Assembly (NCBI GenBank): GCA_016218865.1
Contig: JACRCU010000423.1
Location: 1 to 32,095 of the forward strand
Direction of reading: 5' to 3'
Origin: Deltaproteobacteria bacterium
GTDB taxonomy: Bacteria > Myxococcota_A > UBA9042
DNA: 32,095 nucleotides
The notes beneath the pieces are model-generated. The model saw nothing but the letters and a program-made list of their open reading frames with translations. It made no database searches and had not been told where the DNA came from. The position numbers and the translations under genes were made by a program. Shown one piece after another: positions 1 through 11,105 of the stretch. Within the stretch, counting starts at the first letter, position 1; each line of letters begins with the position of its first letter.

Positions 1-2
1 AG

Positions 3-1424
3 AAGGTCTACTTCGACTTCATCAAGGACTACACGGTCATCACCGTGATGGACAAGGACCGCTACGGCAAGGTCAAGGGCTTCGCCGAGAACCTGGCCAA
101 GGTCGAGGTTCCTGCGGTCGCCTACATGGGCATCGCCATCGACGAGCTGGTCAAGTCGCGCAAGGCCGAGGTCGACCAGTTCATGGCGATGATCGAAGCC
201 AAGTCGCAAGAGGGTGCGGGCGCGGGTGCCAATCCGCAGCTGAACTCGAAGGCGATGGGCATGTACATGAAGATGATCCGCACCTGGCTGACGGACGCCA
301 CCCGCTTCGAGCTGCTGGTCGGCGCCGATCCGGCCAACATGCGCGTGGAATTCCGCATGCAGGCGCGCGACGGCAGCAAGTTTGCCAAGCAGCTGACCGC
401 CGGCAAGGGCCGCACCACCGCGGCGATCGCCAACCTGTTGCCCGCCAACAGCTACTTCTCCGTGGCCGCCTCGGCGGACCCGGCCGCGAGCATGGAGCAG
501 ATGGACGAGTCGCTGCTGCTCCTCAAGGAAGCCTTCAAGATGGACCAGGCCGCCTACGACGCCATGGCCGCGGACATGAAGGAACTGGCCAAGCTGCAGG
601 ACGGCAACAGCGCCATGGGCGTGTACCCCGACGGCCCGGCCGCCCTGGGCATGCTCGCCGCCGTGGGCGCTACCGACGGCGCCGCCGCCATGAAGGTCGG
701 CAAGCGCGTCATCTTCGGCATTCTGGGTCAGGTCATCAAGCTGGCCAAGGAAGAGCAGGCCGCCAAGGGTGCCAAGGACGAGCAGGGCGAGAAGGTCATG
801 GCCGCGTTCGAGCAGTCCCTCAAAGAGGGCAAGCTGGAGCCGACCATCACCCTCATCAACGGCATCGCCGCCGACAAGGGCATCAAGCTGACCACCAACA
901 GCACCACCGAGGGCGATGTGGCCTGCGACGTGCTCGACGCGACCCTGGACTACACCAAGATGCCGCCGGACTCGGCCCAGGCCAAGGCGCTGATGGGCGA
1001 CAAGCTGGCCCTGGCGATCTGCGCAGGCAAGGCCAAGCTCAGCTTCGCCTTTGGTCCCAGCGCGCTCGAGAAGGCCAAGGCGGCGGCGATGGCCAAGGCC
1101 GGCGGTCTGAGCGACGCCCCCGCGTACAAGGCGGCGGTCGGCACCAAGGATGGCGCCACGGTGGTCTACGTCAATCCGGGCGCGGCCCTGGCGGCGTTCA
1201 AGGCGATCGTTCCCCCCACGATCAACATCCCCGGCGACAAGGCCGTGCTGTTCTCGTGCGCCAACCGCGTCAAGTCGTTCGCGTGCGGCTTTGACGTGCC
1301 GGTGGACTTGATCAAGTCGGGCATCGAGGCCTCGCGCGGCGGCATGGCGCCGATGCCGGCCCCGGGCGGCGCAGAGCCCCCGGCCGCGGTTGCCCCGGCT
1401 CCGGCCCCGGCCCCGACCAAGTAA
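3..1424 (+). CDS. Unrecognised protein, 5'-truncated by window edge
   Basis: The reading frame is open from the first complete codon at position 3 to a TAA at 1422-1424, so about 473 residues of the C-terminal part are visible. The residues before the GTG/ATG pair at 45-50 read naturally (KVYFDFIKDYTVITVMDKD), so those codons are probably internal and the true start lies upstream of the window. The protein is rich in Ala, Lys and Met, with long amphipathic helix-like stretches, a Gly/Ala-rich insert (EGAGAGANPQ) and only a few Cys. It ends in a Pro/Ala-rich tail (PAPGGAEPPAAVAPAPAP), of a kind often found at the end of exported proteins in this type of genome. I do not recognise the family. 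The missing N-terminus would decide whether it is a lipoprotein or periplasmic. The next gene on the same strand starts 123 bases downstream. Confidence 0.75.
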   Translation, partial: KVYFDFIKDYTVITVMDKDRYGKVKGFAENLAKVEVPAVAYMGIAIDELVKSRKAEVDQFMAMIEAKSQEGAGAGANPQLNSKAMGMYMKMIRTWLTDATRFELLVGADPANMRVEFRMQARDGSKFAKQLTAGKGRTTAAIANLLPANSYFSVAASADPAASMEQMDESLLLLKEAFKMDQAAYDAMAADMKELAKLQDGNSAMGVYPDGPAALGMLAAVGATDGAAAMKVGKRVIFGILGQVIKLAKEEQAAKGAKDEQGEKVMAAFEQSLKEGKLEPTITLINGIAADKGIKLTTNSTTEGDVACDVLDATLDYTKMPPDSAQAKALMGDKLALAICAGKAKLSFAFGPSALEKAKAAAMAKAGGLSDAPAYKAAVGTKDGATVVYVNPGAALAAFKAIVPPTINIPGDKAVLFSCANRVKSFACGFDVPVDLIKSGIEASRGGMAPMPAPGGAEPPAAVAPAPAPAPTK

Positions 1425-1547
1425 GTCGCGCCTTCGCGCTTTGCTGGCGGCGCAGTGCGGTGGGGAGAATTCCCTGCTGCGCTGCGCCGCTGGCGTTTTT
1501 CTGCTAGTCTGGCCGAGCGAGTGTGGTCTCGCGCAAGCGGTCTCGCC

Positions 1548-3242
1548 ATGCAAGTACGGATCCCGCAATCGGTTCTCGCTGCCGTCTGCGCGGTGGGCCT
1601 GGCGAGTTGCGGCGCCCCGGCCAGCGCTCCCACCACTGCCGTCGCCCCGGACGCCGCGGACAGCCAAGCCAGCACCGATGCGGCCACCGACAGTGCCGCC
1701 GAAGTCTCGGCCAGTGGCGTTGATGCCGGTGCCGACAGTGCCCCCGATGCCGTAGGGCTGGATGCCGCGCCCCTGGCGGACGGCGCCGCGCAAGACACGG
1801 GAGACCCGGCGGACGCTGTGGCCGGCGTAGACGCGGCTGCGGATGTCAGCGCGGTGTCGTGCGTGCCCGGCGCCAAGAGCTGCGAGGGGCCCAAGCTCAA
1901 GACCTGCCTGAGCAAGGGCAACGGCTATTCCATCAGCAACTGCGTCCCGGGCACCACCTGCATGGGCGGGCAGTGCAAGCCGGTGGCCGCCAACCTGATC
2001 ATCGCGTTCGACACGTCGGGTTCGATGTCGGACGACGTCAAGATCGGCGGTGTCAACAAGTGCTCGGGCAACTACGAGCAGTGGCCGGACTGCGAGTACG
2101 TCGATCCAAAATTCGCCGGCGGCTGCACGCGGATGGGCGTGTCCAAGTACGTGTTCAAGCAGGCCTTGGCGAAGATCGACGAAACCACGATGCGGATGGC
2201 GCTGTTTCGCTTCCCGCAGACCAGCACCACCTCGGGCAGCTACCTGACCTGCAGCTCGGGGCACTACAGTGGCAACGAGCAGATCAGCGGCGACAAGGGC
2301 GACCAGTCGGTCAGCGACAACGCGCCGCTGTGGTACTGGTCGGGGTTGTCGCAGATCCAGTGTGTGCCGTTCCCCACCGCCAACGTGACCAGCGTCAAGG
2401 ACGCGATGCTGCTGTGGATGGACGGCAAAGAGAGCATGACCACCCCGGTCAACCCCGAGCTGCGGCCCGACGGCTCGACACCGCTCGGCAAGACCTTGTT
2501 CTACTTGGGCGAGTACATCCGCAACCGCGTCATCATCGACGGCAAGCCCTGCACCGACACCGACAGCTGCCAGAACATCAACTACGTGTGCCAAGACGGC
2601 GCGTGTGTCGACCCGAACCGCTCGTGCCGCGAGACGGTGGTGGTGATGTTCACCGACGGCGGCCAAGACAACACCAATACCTACTTCGCGCCGTGGGTGC
2701 AGGCCAAGCGCCTGTCGAGCGGGCTGTTTTGCCAAAGCGATGCCGACTGCGTGGGCGGCACCACCTGCCAGAACGTCAAGAACTGCAAGAGCGACAAGGG
2801 CTCGTACATCAACTGCTTGCAGGACTCGGACTGCGCCAAGGGCGGCAAGTGCACCGCCAACACCCTGTGCTTGCCACCCGAGACCATCACCGGCTACTTC
2901 TGCAGCAAGGGCCTGACGCCGTGCCTGCCCGACGCGACCGCTGGCCAGGCCGCCTTCTGCGACGGTCTGTGCGTGCCGGATCCGCGACCGGGCATCAACG
3001 TCAAGGCCACCACCATGGCCAACAACGTGCTGCGCTCGCCCGATGGCAAGCCGTTCTCGGTCAAGGTCATCGTGGTCGACATCTCGGGCTCCACCTCCGC
3101 CGCCGACATCAGCGGCTCGGCCAGCCTGGCCATCTCGGGCGGCGGCAAGCTGCTGGGTGCCGACGCCAGCGACCCGTCGGCGCTGCTGCAGAGCCTGGAC
3201 GCGGCGTTCGACATCAAGACCAAGAAGATCTGCGGCCAGTAG
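1548..3242 (+). CDS. vWA-domain lipoprotein with complete MIDAS and Cys-rich inserts
   Basis: Predicted 564-residue outer-surface or periplasmic lipoprotein. I chose the ATG at 1548 because it places a lipoprotein signal (LAAVCAVGLASC, lipid-modified Cys21) at the N-terminus; the frame is open upstream to 1455, but that extension has no signal. A low-complexity Ala/Asp linker (about residues 25-100) leads to a small Cys module (CVPGAKSC...CMGGQCKP) and then a von Willebrand factor A domain. All metal-ion-dependent adhesion site elements are visible: DTSGS (Asp155, Ser157, Ser159), Thr311 in STPLGKT and Asp370 in MFTDGG. Cys-rich inserts interrupt the vWA fold before and after the TDGG strand (for example CTDTDSCQNINYVC and a longer segment at about residues 395-470). 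vWA lipoproteins generally bind protein ligands through a divalent metal; the partner here is unknown. The stop codon abuts a dispersed repeat copy. Confidence 0.88.
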   Translation: MQVRIPQSVLAAVCAVGLASCGAPASAPTTAVAPDAADSQASTDAATDSAAEVSASGVDAGADSAPDAVGLDAAPLADGAAQDTGDPADAVAGVDAAADVSAVSCVPGAKSCEGPKLKTCLSKGNGYSISNCVPGTTCMGGQCKPVAANLIIAFDTSGSMSDDVKIGGVNKCSGNYEQWPDCEYVDPKFAGGCTRMGVSKYVFKQALAKIDETTMRMALFRFPQTSTTSGSYLTCSSGHYSGNEQISGDKGDQSVSDNAPLWYWSGLSQIQCVPFPTANVTSVKDAMLLWMDGKESMTTPVNPELRPDGSTPLGKTLFYLGEYIRNRVIIDGKPCTDTDSCQNINYVCQDGACVDPNRSCRETVVVMFTDGGQDNTNTYFAPWVQAKRLSSGLFCQSDADCVGGTTCQNVKNCKSDKGSYINCLQDSDCAKGGKCTANTLCLPPETITGYFCSKGLTPCLPDATAGQAAFCDGLCVPDPRPGINVKATTMANNVLRSPDGKPFSVKVIVVDISGSTSAADISGSASLAISGGGKLLGADASDPSALLQSLDAAFDIKTKKICGQ

Positions 3243-3294
3243 AATGCAGCCCGGCTGACTTGCCGGCCATTTTCTACCCATTGAAAGTACAGGG
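3243..3294 (+). repeat. Dispersed repeat copy 1, split by a 14-bp insert
   Basis: This starts directly after the preceding stop codon. It reads AATGCAGCC, then about 14 unrelated bases, then GCCATTTTCTACCCATTG and AAAGTACAGGG. It is the most diverged of three same-orientation copies (see 4433-4468 and 4565-4599), and it is clearly AT-richer than its surroundings. Confidence 0.6.
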
Positions 3295-3442
3295 TTCCTG
3301 ACTTGGTCCCGCCCTCGGGTGCGCGGCCCTGCGCCGGCGAAGTGGCCGTGCCCGCGCGCGAAAGCCGTGCCGGAACCGGCGGCTTGCCGGTCCGCGCTGG
3401 CAGGCCCGCGGCAATTGCTCAAGACTGCGCAGTGGAGGTTCC

Positions 3443-4429
3443 ATGCATCCCATGCTGCGTCTGCTGGCCATCGGCGCCGGCGTCGGTCTGGCCTACACCC
3501 TGCCGATGCGCCTGCTCTTCGCTTGGGCGGGCGAGGCCCACAACGGTGCAACGGTGGGCGTGGCCGGTGTCATGACCACGGCCTTTCTGTTCGGCGTGCC
3601 GGCCGCCACTGGGGCCCTGAGCGTGGGGTGGGACGGGCAGGCCGGTCCCGTGCCGCTGCGGCGGGCCCTGCTGCTGCCCTGGGTGGCGTGCGCGACCGCG
3701 GTCCTGGTGGCGATGCTGACCCTGATCGAGGGCTCGATCTGCCTGGCGATGGCGGCGCCGGTGTTCCTGCTTATGGGCTCGCTGGGCGGCTGGGCGATGT
3801 GGTGGACGCAGCGCCGACGGGCCAACCGGGGCGGCGCGGGGGTGGCCTCGTTGTCGATCGCGGCACTGTTGCCGCTGGTCTGGGGCGGCGCCGAGGCCCA
3901 GCTGACTGCGCCGGCGGACACATGGCAAGTCACCAATGTGCAAGTGATTGCCGCGCCGGTCGCGGTGGTGTGGGAGCAAGTGGCTTCGGTCCGCAAAATC
4001 GAGCCGAGCGAGCTGCCGCCGTCGTTTGCCCACTGGATCGGGCTGCCGCGGCCGATCGAGGCCACACTCAGCGCGCCGGCCAAGGGCGGGGTGCGGATGG
4101 CCAGCTTCGAGCGCGGCCTGGTGTTCCGCGAAGAGGTGACCGACTGGCAGCCCGGCAAAACCATTGCCTTTGGCATTCGCGCCGAGCAGGCCCCTGCCGA
4201 GGCCCTGGACGAGCACGTGGTGGTGGGCGGCCGCTACTTCGACGTCTTGGACGGGCGCTACACCCTGCGCGCCATCGACCCGCAGCACACCGAGGTGACC
4301 CTGTCGAGCACCCACCGGCTGTCGACCACGCTCAACGGCTACGCCGGCCTGTGGACGCGCGCCATCATGTGGGACCTGCAGCGGGTGATCCTGCACGTCG
4401 TCGCCAAGCGCTCCGAAAGCCGTTCGTAG
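3443..4429 (+). CDS. Membrane protein with C-terminal SRPBCC-like domain
   Basis: 328-residue protein. The ATG at 3443 is preceded by a GTGGAGG ribosome binding site. The N-terminal half holds about five hydrophobic segments (starting near residues 5, 37, 70, 95 and 135), separated by short charged loops. From about residue 155 the protein is soluble. The stretch VTNVQVIAAPVAVVWEQVAS, the following strands, and the final amphipathic helix (LWTRAIMWDLQRVILHVVAKR) match the layout of the SRPBCC/polyketide-cyclase helix-grip fold, which binds hydrophobic ligands. The fold call rests on pattern and not on a conserved catalytic motif, so the ligand is unknown. The gene stands alone and is bracketed by repeat copies 1 and 2, which raises the possibility that it is cargo of, or was bordered by, a decayed mobile element. 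Confidence 0.8.
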   Translation: MHPMLRLLAIGAGVGLAYTLPMRLLFAWAGEAHNGATVGVAGVMTTAFLFGVPAATGALSVGWDGQAGPVPLRRALLLPWVACATAVLVAMLTLIEGSICLAMAAPVFLLMGSLGGWAMWWTQRRRANRGGAGVASLSIAALLPLVWGGAEAQLTAPADTWQVTNVQVIAAPVAVVWEQVASVRKIEPSELPPSFAHWIGLPRPIEATLSAPAKGGVRMASFERGLVFREEVTDWQPGKTIAFGIRAEQAPAEALDEHVVVGGRYFDVLDGRYTLRAIDPQHTEVTLSSTHRLSTTLNGYAGLWTRAIMWDLQRVILHVVAKRSESRS

Positions 4430-4432
4430 AAC

Positions 4433-4468
4433 AATGCAGCCATTTTCTACTACTTGAAATTACACGGG
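4433..4468 (+). repeat. Dispersed repeat copy 2
   Basis: It begins three bases after the stop of the SRPBCC-like gene and reads AATGCAGCCATTTTCTACTA followed by CTTGAAATTACACGGG. It is nearly identical to copy 3 over about 35 bases. Confidence 0.7.
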
Positions 4469-4564
4469 ATGGTCGGCCGTGGCCCCGCGTCCACCGCGGA
4501 CCGAGCTCGGCCTGGGACTTGACCGCGTGGCACAGCGCACACGGGTGCCTGCGCCGCTCAGAGG

Positions 4565-4599
4565 AATGCAGCCATTTTCTACTGCCTGAATTTACAGGG
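4565..4599 (+). repeat. Dispersed repeat copy 3
   Basis: It reads AATGCAGCCATTTTCTACTG followed by CCTGAATTTACAGGG, 96 bases after the end of copy 2 and in the same orientation. On the other strand the unit begins TGTAAATTCAGG and ends GGCTGCATT. The TG...CA limits and repeated terminal units are typical of IS21-family ends, but no transposase gene is present here. It lies 25 bases beyond the mpl stop codon. Confidence 0.7.
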
Positions 4600-4623
4600 A
4601 ACAGGCTTGGCGCTGCCCCACAG

Positions 4624-6171
4624 CTACCGCTGCTCCAGCTTGGCCAACAACTGGCCGTGCAGACCCTGGAAGTCGCGGCCACTCATGCCCAGCACCACGT
4701 CGCCCTGGCGCAGCTCGCGGGACAGGACATTTACGATATCGGGCACTTGCGGAATGAACCGCGCCGGCACGCCCTTGGCGGTGATGCGGCGGCAGACCAG
4801 GTCGGCGTCCATGACCTCGTCGGCGCGCAGCTTGTCGCTCTCTTTGTGGAGCGGCGAGCACAGCACCACCTGGTCGGCGCCGGTGAAGGCATCGGGGTAG
4901 ACGTCCTCGAAGACCTTGCGCCGCGACGTGTTGGACTCCGCCTCGAAGACGGCCCACAGCCGCCGGCCAGGGTACATGGCGTGGATGGCGGCGACCGTCT
5001 CCTTGACGGCGGTGGGGTGGTGGGCGTAGTCGTCGATGACGGTAACGCCGGCCACAACCCCGCGCACTTCCTGGCGCTTTTTGACGCCCAGGAACGCCGC
5101 GATCGCCGTCTGCAGCTGCGCCACGCTGGCGCCCAGGTCCAGGGCCAGGCACAGCGCCGCGCAGGCGTTCAGCACGTTGTGCTTGCCGGCCATCGGCGAC
5201 TCGAAGCGCCCAATGAGCTGGCCCGGACCGCATTGCGGAAGCGGATCGCGGCCGTGCAAGGGCACCGCCAGGCCGCGGTACAGCTCGAACTGCGCGCCGC
5301 GGTGGTCGACGCCCAGCAGCTTGATCTCCACGTCGAGCGGCAGGCCCTCGTCGGCGCAGGGCACGGCAACATGCTGGAATCCATAGCGAATAACCCGACC
5401 CGGGCAGCGGTCGAGTACCGCGGTCACGTTCTCGTCCTCGCCCCACGCGACCAGCAGGCCGTCCGCCGGAAACAGCGATGCGTACAGGGCAAAAGCGCGC
5501 TGGACCGCGGCAAAGTCCGGGTAGATGTCGGCGTGGTCGAACTCGACCGAGGTCAGCACGCCGTGGTGTGGGCGATAGTGCACGAACTTTGGGCGCTTGT
5601 CGTAGTAGGCGGTGTCGTACTCGTCGCCCTCGATGACAAAGGGCTTGCCGTCGCCTAGGCGGAACGAGGTCCCCAGATTCTTGGGCACGCCGCCCACCAG
5701 CAGGCCGGGCGCCAGACCCGCCGACTCCAGCAGCCACGCCGTCAGACTGGTGGTGGTGGTCTTGCCGTGGGTGCCGGCGATCACGGTGGGAATGCGGCCG
5801 GGCAGGATCCACTCGCCCAGCGCCTCGGGGAACGAGCAGTAGGGCAGGCCGCGTTCGCGCAGCGCCACCGCCTCGGGATTGTCCCGGCGGGTGACGTTGC
5901 CGACCACCACCAAGTCTGGATTCCAGCTCAGGTTCTCGGCCGCATAGCCCTCGACGAACGGAATGTTCCAGCGCAGCAAGTTGGCGCGCATCGGGTCGAA
6001 CACGCCGGCGTCCGAACCGCGCACCTCCAGACCCTTGGCCTGCAGCATGCCGGCGAAATTGCCCATCGCCGAGCCGCCGATCCCGATGAGGTGCACCTTC
6101 TTGACGCGGCTGTAGTCGACGGCGGGGCGCGGTTCGGGCACGCGCTCGGCTGGTCCGGGAACGAATGGCAT
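4624..6171 (-). CDS. mpl: UDP-N-acetylmuramate:L-Ala-gamma-D-Glu-meso-DAP ligase Mpl
   Basis: Cytoplasmic Mur-ligase-family enzyme of peptidoglycan recycling. It joins the recovered tripeptide L-Ala-gamma-D-Glu-meso-DAP to UDP-MurNAc, using ATP. Visible features, in order, are an N-terminal nucleotide-sugar binding Rossmann motif (HLIGIGGSAMGNFAG), the ATP-binding P-loop GTHGKTTTT (about residues 133-141), the Mpl-characteristic EGDEYDTAYYDKRPKF segment, and the C-terminal domain with DDYAHHPT. That combination separates Mpl from MurC and MurE. From ATG 6171 the product is 515 residues, longer than the roughly 460 of enterobacterial Mpl; the extra length includes an insert near the LPLDVEIKLLGVDHRGAQ region. 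I prefer ATG 6171 (AGGGTG upstream) over an in-frame GTG at 6195, though neither has a strong ribosome binding site. It is the last gene of a minus-strand run and follows the MopE-type lipoprotein gene. Confidence 0.93.
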   Translation of the reverse strand: MPFVPGPAERVPEPRPAVDYSRVKKVHLIGIGGSAMGNFAGMLQAKGLEVRGSDAGVFDPMRANLLRWNIPFVEGYAAENLSWNPDLVVVGNVTRRDNPEAVALRERGLPYCSFPEALGEWILPGRIPTVIAGTHGKTTTTSLTAWLLESAGLAPGLLVGGVPKNLGTSFRLGDGKPFVIEGDEYDTAYYDKRPKFVHYRPHHGVLTSVEFDHADIYPDFAAVQRAFALYASLFPADGLLVAWGEDENVTAVLDRCPGRVIRYGFQHVAVPCADEGLPLDVEIKLLGVDHRGAQFELYRGLAVPLHGRDPLPQCGPGQLIGRFESPMAGKHNVLNACAALCLALDLGASVAQLQTAIAAFLGVKKRQEVRGVVAGVTVIDDYAHHPTAVKETVAAIHAMYPGRRLWAVFEAESNTSRRKVFEDVYPDAFTGADQVVLCSPLHKESDKLRADEVMDADLVCRRITAKGVPARFIPQVPDIVNVLSRELRQGDVVLGMSGRDFQGLHGQLLAKLEQR

Positions 6172-6256
6172 CGGGGCACCCTGCGCGCTGAACACGGGTC
6201 AGCAGCGGCAGCGTAGCCCGATCGCGCCGATCGGCAAGAAATTAACCTGTTCTGAA

Positions 6257-9631
<3,375 letters not shown>

Positions 9632-9671
9632 GGGCGAGCCTCACGCAGGCAAAACGAGTACGAATTCCAAA

Positions 9672-11084
9672 TCATAGCGGCCACTGTAGCGTCACCCCAA
9701 GTGGGGAGGGGCCAAGTGGGGACAGTCCGCCCGGCGACAGACCGATCCGCGGCAGGCTGAGGGCTGGCCAGCTGGACTCGGCCGCAGTGGGCTGCCCGTC
9801 CGCCGCCGGAGCCGCCGTCGCCTGGCTGGCCTTGGCCGAGGGCGCCAGCAGCCACCACAGCGAACCCAGCGCCACCAGTGCGCCGCCGCCGATGAAGGCG
9901 TAGTTGGCCAGGTTGGCGTTGTCGAGCACTGCTTGATGGTAGGTGTCGAACTGGCTTTGGTAGGTCGCCGAGCCCTTGGACAACTCGTTGGCCAGCGCCG
10001 CGTTTTGACTGGCCTGCCAGCCGAAGTAGCCGCCCGCGCCCACCGCCAGCACGCCCAGCGCGCTCAGCACCACCGGGCCCAGGGTGTGCAGCGGGCTGCG
10101 GCGGACCTTGGGCCGGTCCTCGAATTCCACCACGGGCCCCTGGTCGGGCCGCTTGACCTCGGGCTCGACCTGGTCCCGCGTCTTGGGCTTGGGCCGCGCG
10201 GTGTCGACCAGCTGCGGCGCCGCGTCTTCAGCCGCCAGGGCGATCGCCATCAAATCGGCAGTCTCGGCTGTCACTTGCAGGGTGCGCAGATCGCTCTGGT
10301 AGCCCTTGGACGAGCTGTACACCGCATACGAGCCGGGCGTCAGGTACAGCCAGCCGGTGCCCAGGGCGATGCGGTCGGCGGCGCGCTTGCCGTTCTTGCG
10401 CGGATCGCCAGCCGCTTCACCGGGTTGCTGACGGGTCAGCTCGACGCGGGCGCCCTCGGGTGCCACCTGCAGGGCCACCCGCACCAGGCCGGGCGGCACC
10501 AGCGGCGTCAAGCGCGCGACTTCGCCCTCGATCTGGCTGCGTTCCTCGGCGGTCAGGGCGTGGCTCAGGGCCCGGCGCAGGGCGTCGTGGGCTTCGGCGT
10601 ACAGGCGAGCGCGCTCGGCGCTGCGGGCGTAGCCGATGAGGAAGCTGACATCGGGGTACTTGCGGTAGGCGGCGCGGAAGTGCTCGGCCGCCACCTCGTC
10701 GGCGCCGCCGCGGGCCTCGACCCGGGCCAGGGCCGCCAGCCGCAAGGCCGCGGGATAGCGCGCGGGGGTAGCGATCTCGGGCGCCGGCTTGCCCAGCGTC
10801 ACGTCCGACAGGCCGCCGCCACCGCCGGCCAGCGCGGTTGCCAGGGCGAAAGCCAGCGCGGTGACCGGGGCCATCTGCCGCGCACAGCCCCGCCGCAGGC
10901 GCTGGAAGGTGGTCGCGTCCAGGCCGTGGGCGCTGAAGGCGCGCTCTTGGATGGCCATCGGCAGCGCCATCATCGCCGGCACGTCGCCGCTGGCCTTGGC
11001 TTTGGCAAAGTCGGCCTTGAAATTCGGATCTTCGAAGCCCTCGACGATGATCGCCAAGATGGCCATGAACGTAGCTTTTTCCAT
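9672..11084 (-). CDS. PEGA-like membrane protein with unusual soluble N-terminal extension
   Basis: 470 residues. The ATG at 11084 is preceded by AGAGGA at good spacing and lies 21 bases after the AAA+ gene stop, so the two are probably one operon. Residues 1-70 form a small charged helical segment (MEKATFMAILAIIVEGFEDP...). Met71 then opens what looks like a signal sequence (MAPVTALAFALATALAGGGG). After it come a helical TPR-like region (about 105-195; AEHFRAAYRKYPD), a PEGA-like beta domain (about 200-290; LYLTPGSYAVYSSSKGYQS), a Pro/Lys/Glu-rich linker, and two hydrophobic segments (about 335-360 and 395-420) that anchor it in the membrane. TPR-PEGA membrane proteins are common in Myxococcota, but their signal normally starts the protein. 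The N-terminal 70 residues may therefore be a separate small protein fused in, or joined by a sequence error. Domain calls are from pattern only. Confidence 0.8.
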   Translation of the reverse strand: MEKATFMAILAIIVEGFEDPNFKADFAKAKASGDVPAMMALPMAIQERAFSAHGLDATTFQRLRRGCARQMAPVTALAFALATALAGGGGGLSDVTLGKPAPEIATPARYPAALRLAALARVEARGGADEVAAEHFRAAYRKYPDVSFLIGYARSAERARLYAEAHDALRRALSHALTAEERSQIEGEVARLTPLVPPGLVRVALQVAPEGARVELTRQQPGEAAGDPRKNGKRAADRIALGTGWLYLTPGSYAVYSSSKGYQSDLRTLQVTAETADLMAIALAAEDAAPQLVDTARPKPKTRDQVEPEVKRPDQGPVVEFEDRPKVRRSPLHTLGPVVLSALGVLAVGAGGYFGWQASQNAALANELSKGSATYQSQFDTYHQAVLDNANLANYAFIGGGALVALGSLWWLLAPSAKASQATAAPAADGQPTAAESSWPALSLPRIGLSPGGLSPLGPSPLGVTLQWPL

Positions 11085-11105
11085 GGGGTCCTCTGTAGTC
11101 GTGAG

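Noticed and set aside
3319-5658. Plus-strand frame running through the SRPBCC gene, repeat copies and antisense to mpl
   Set aside because: It crosses two well-supported genes in other frames, and its text is low-complexity.
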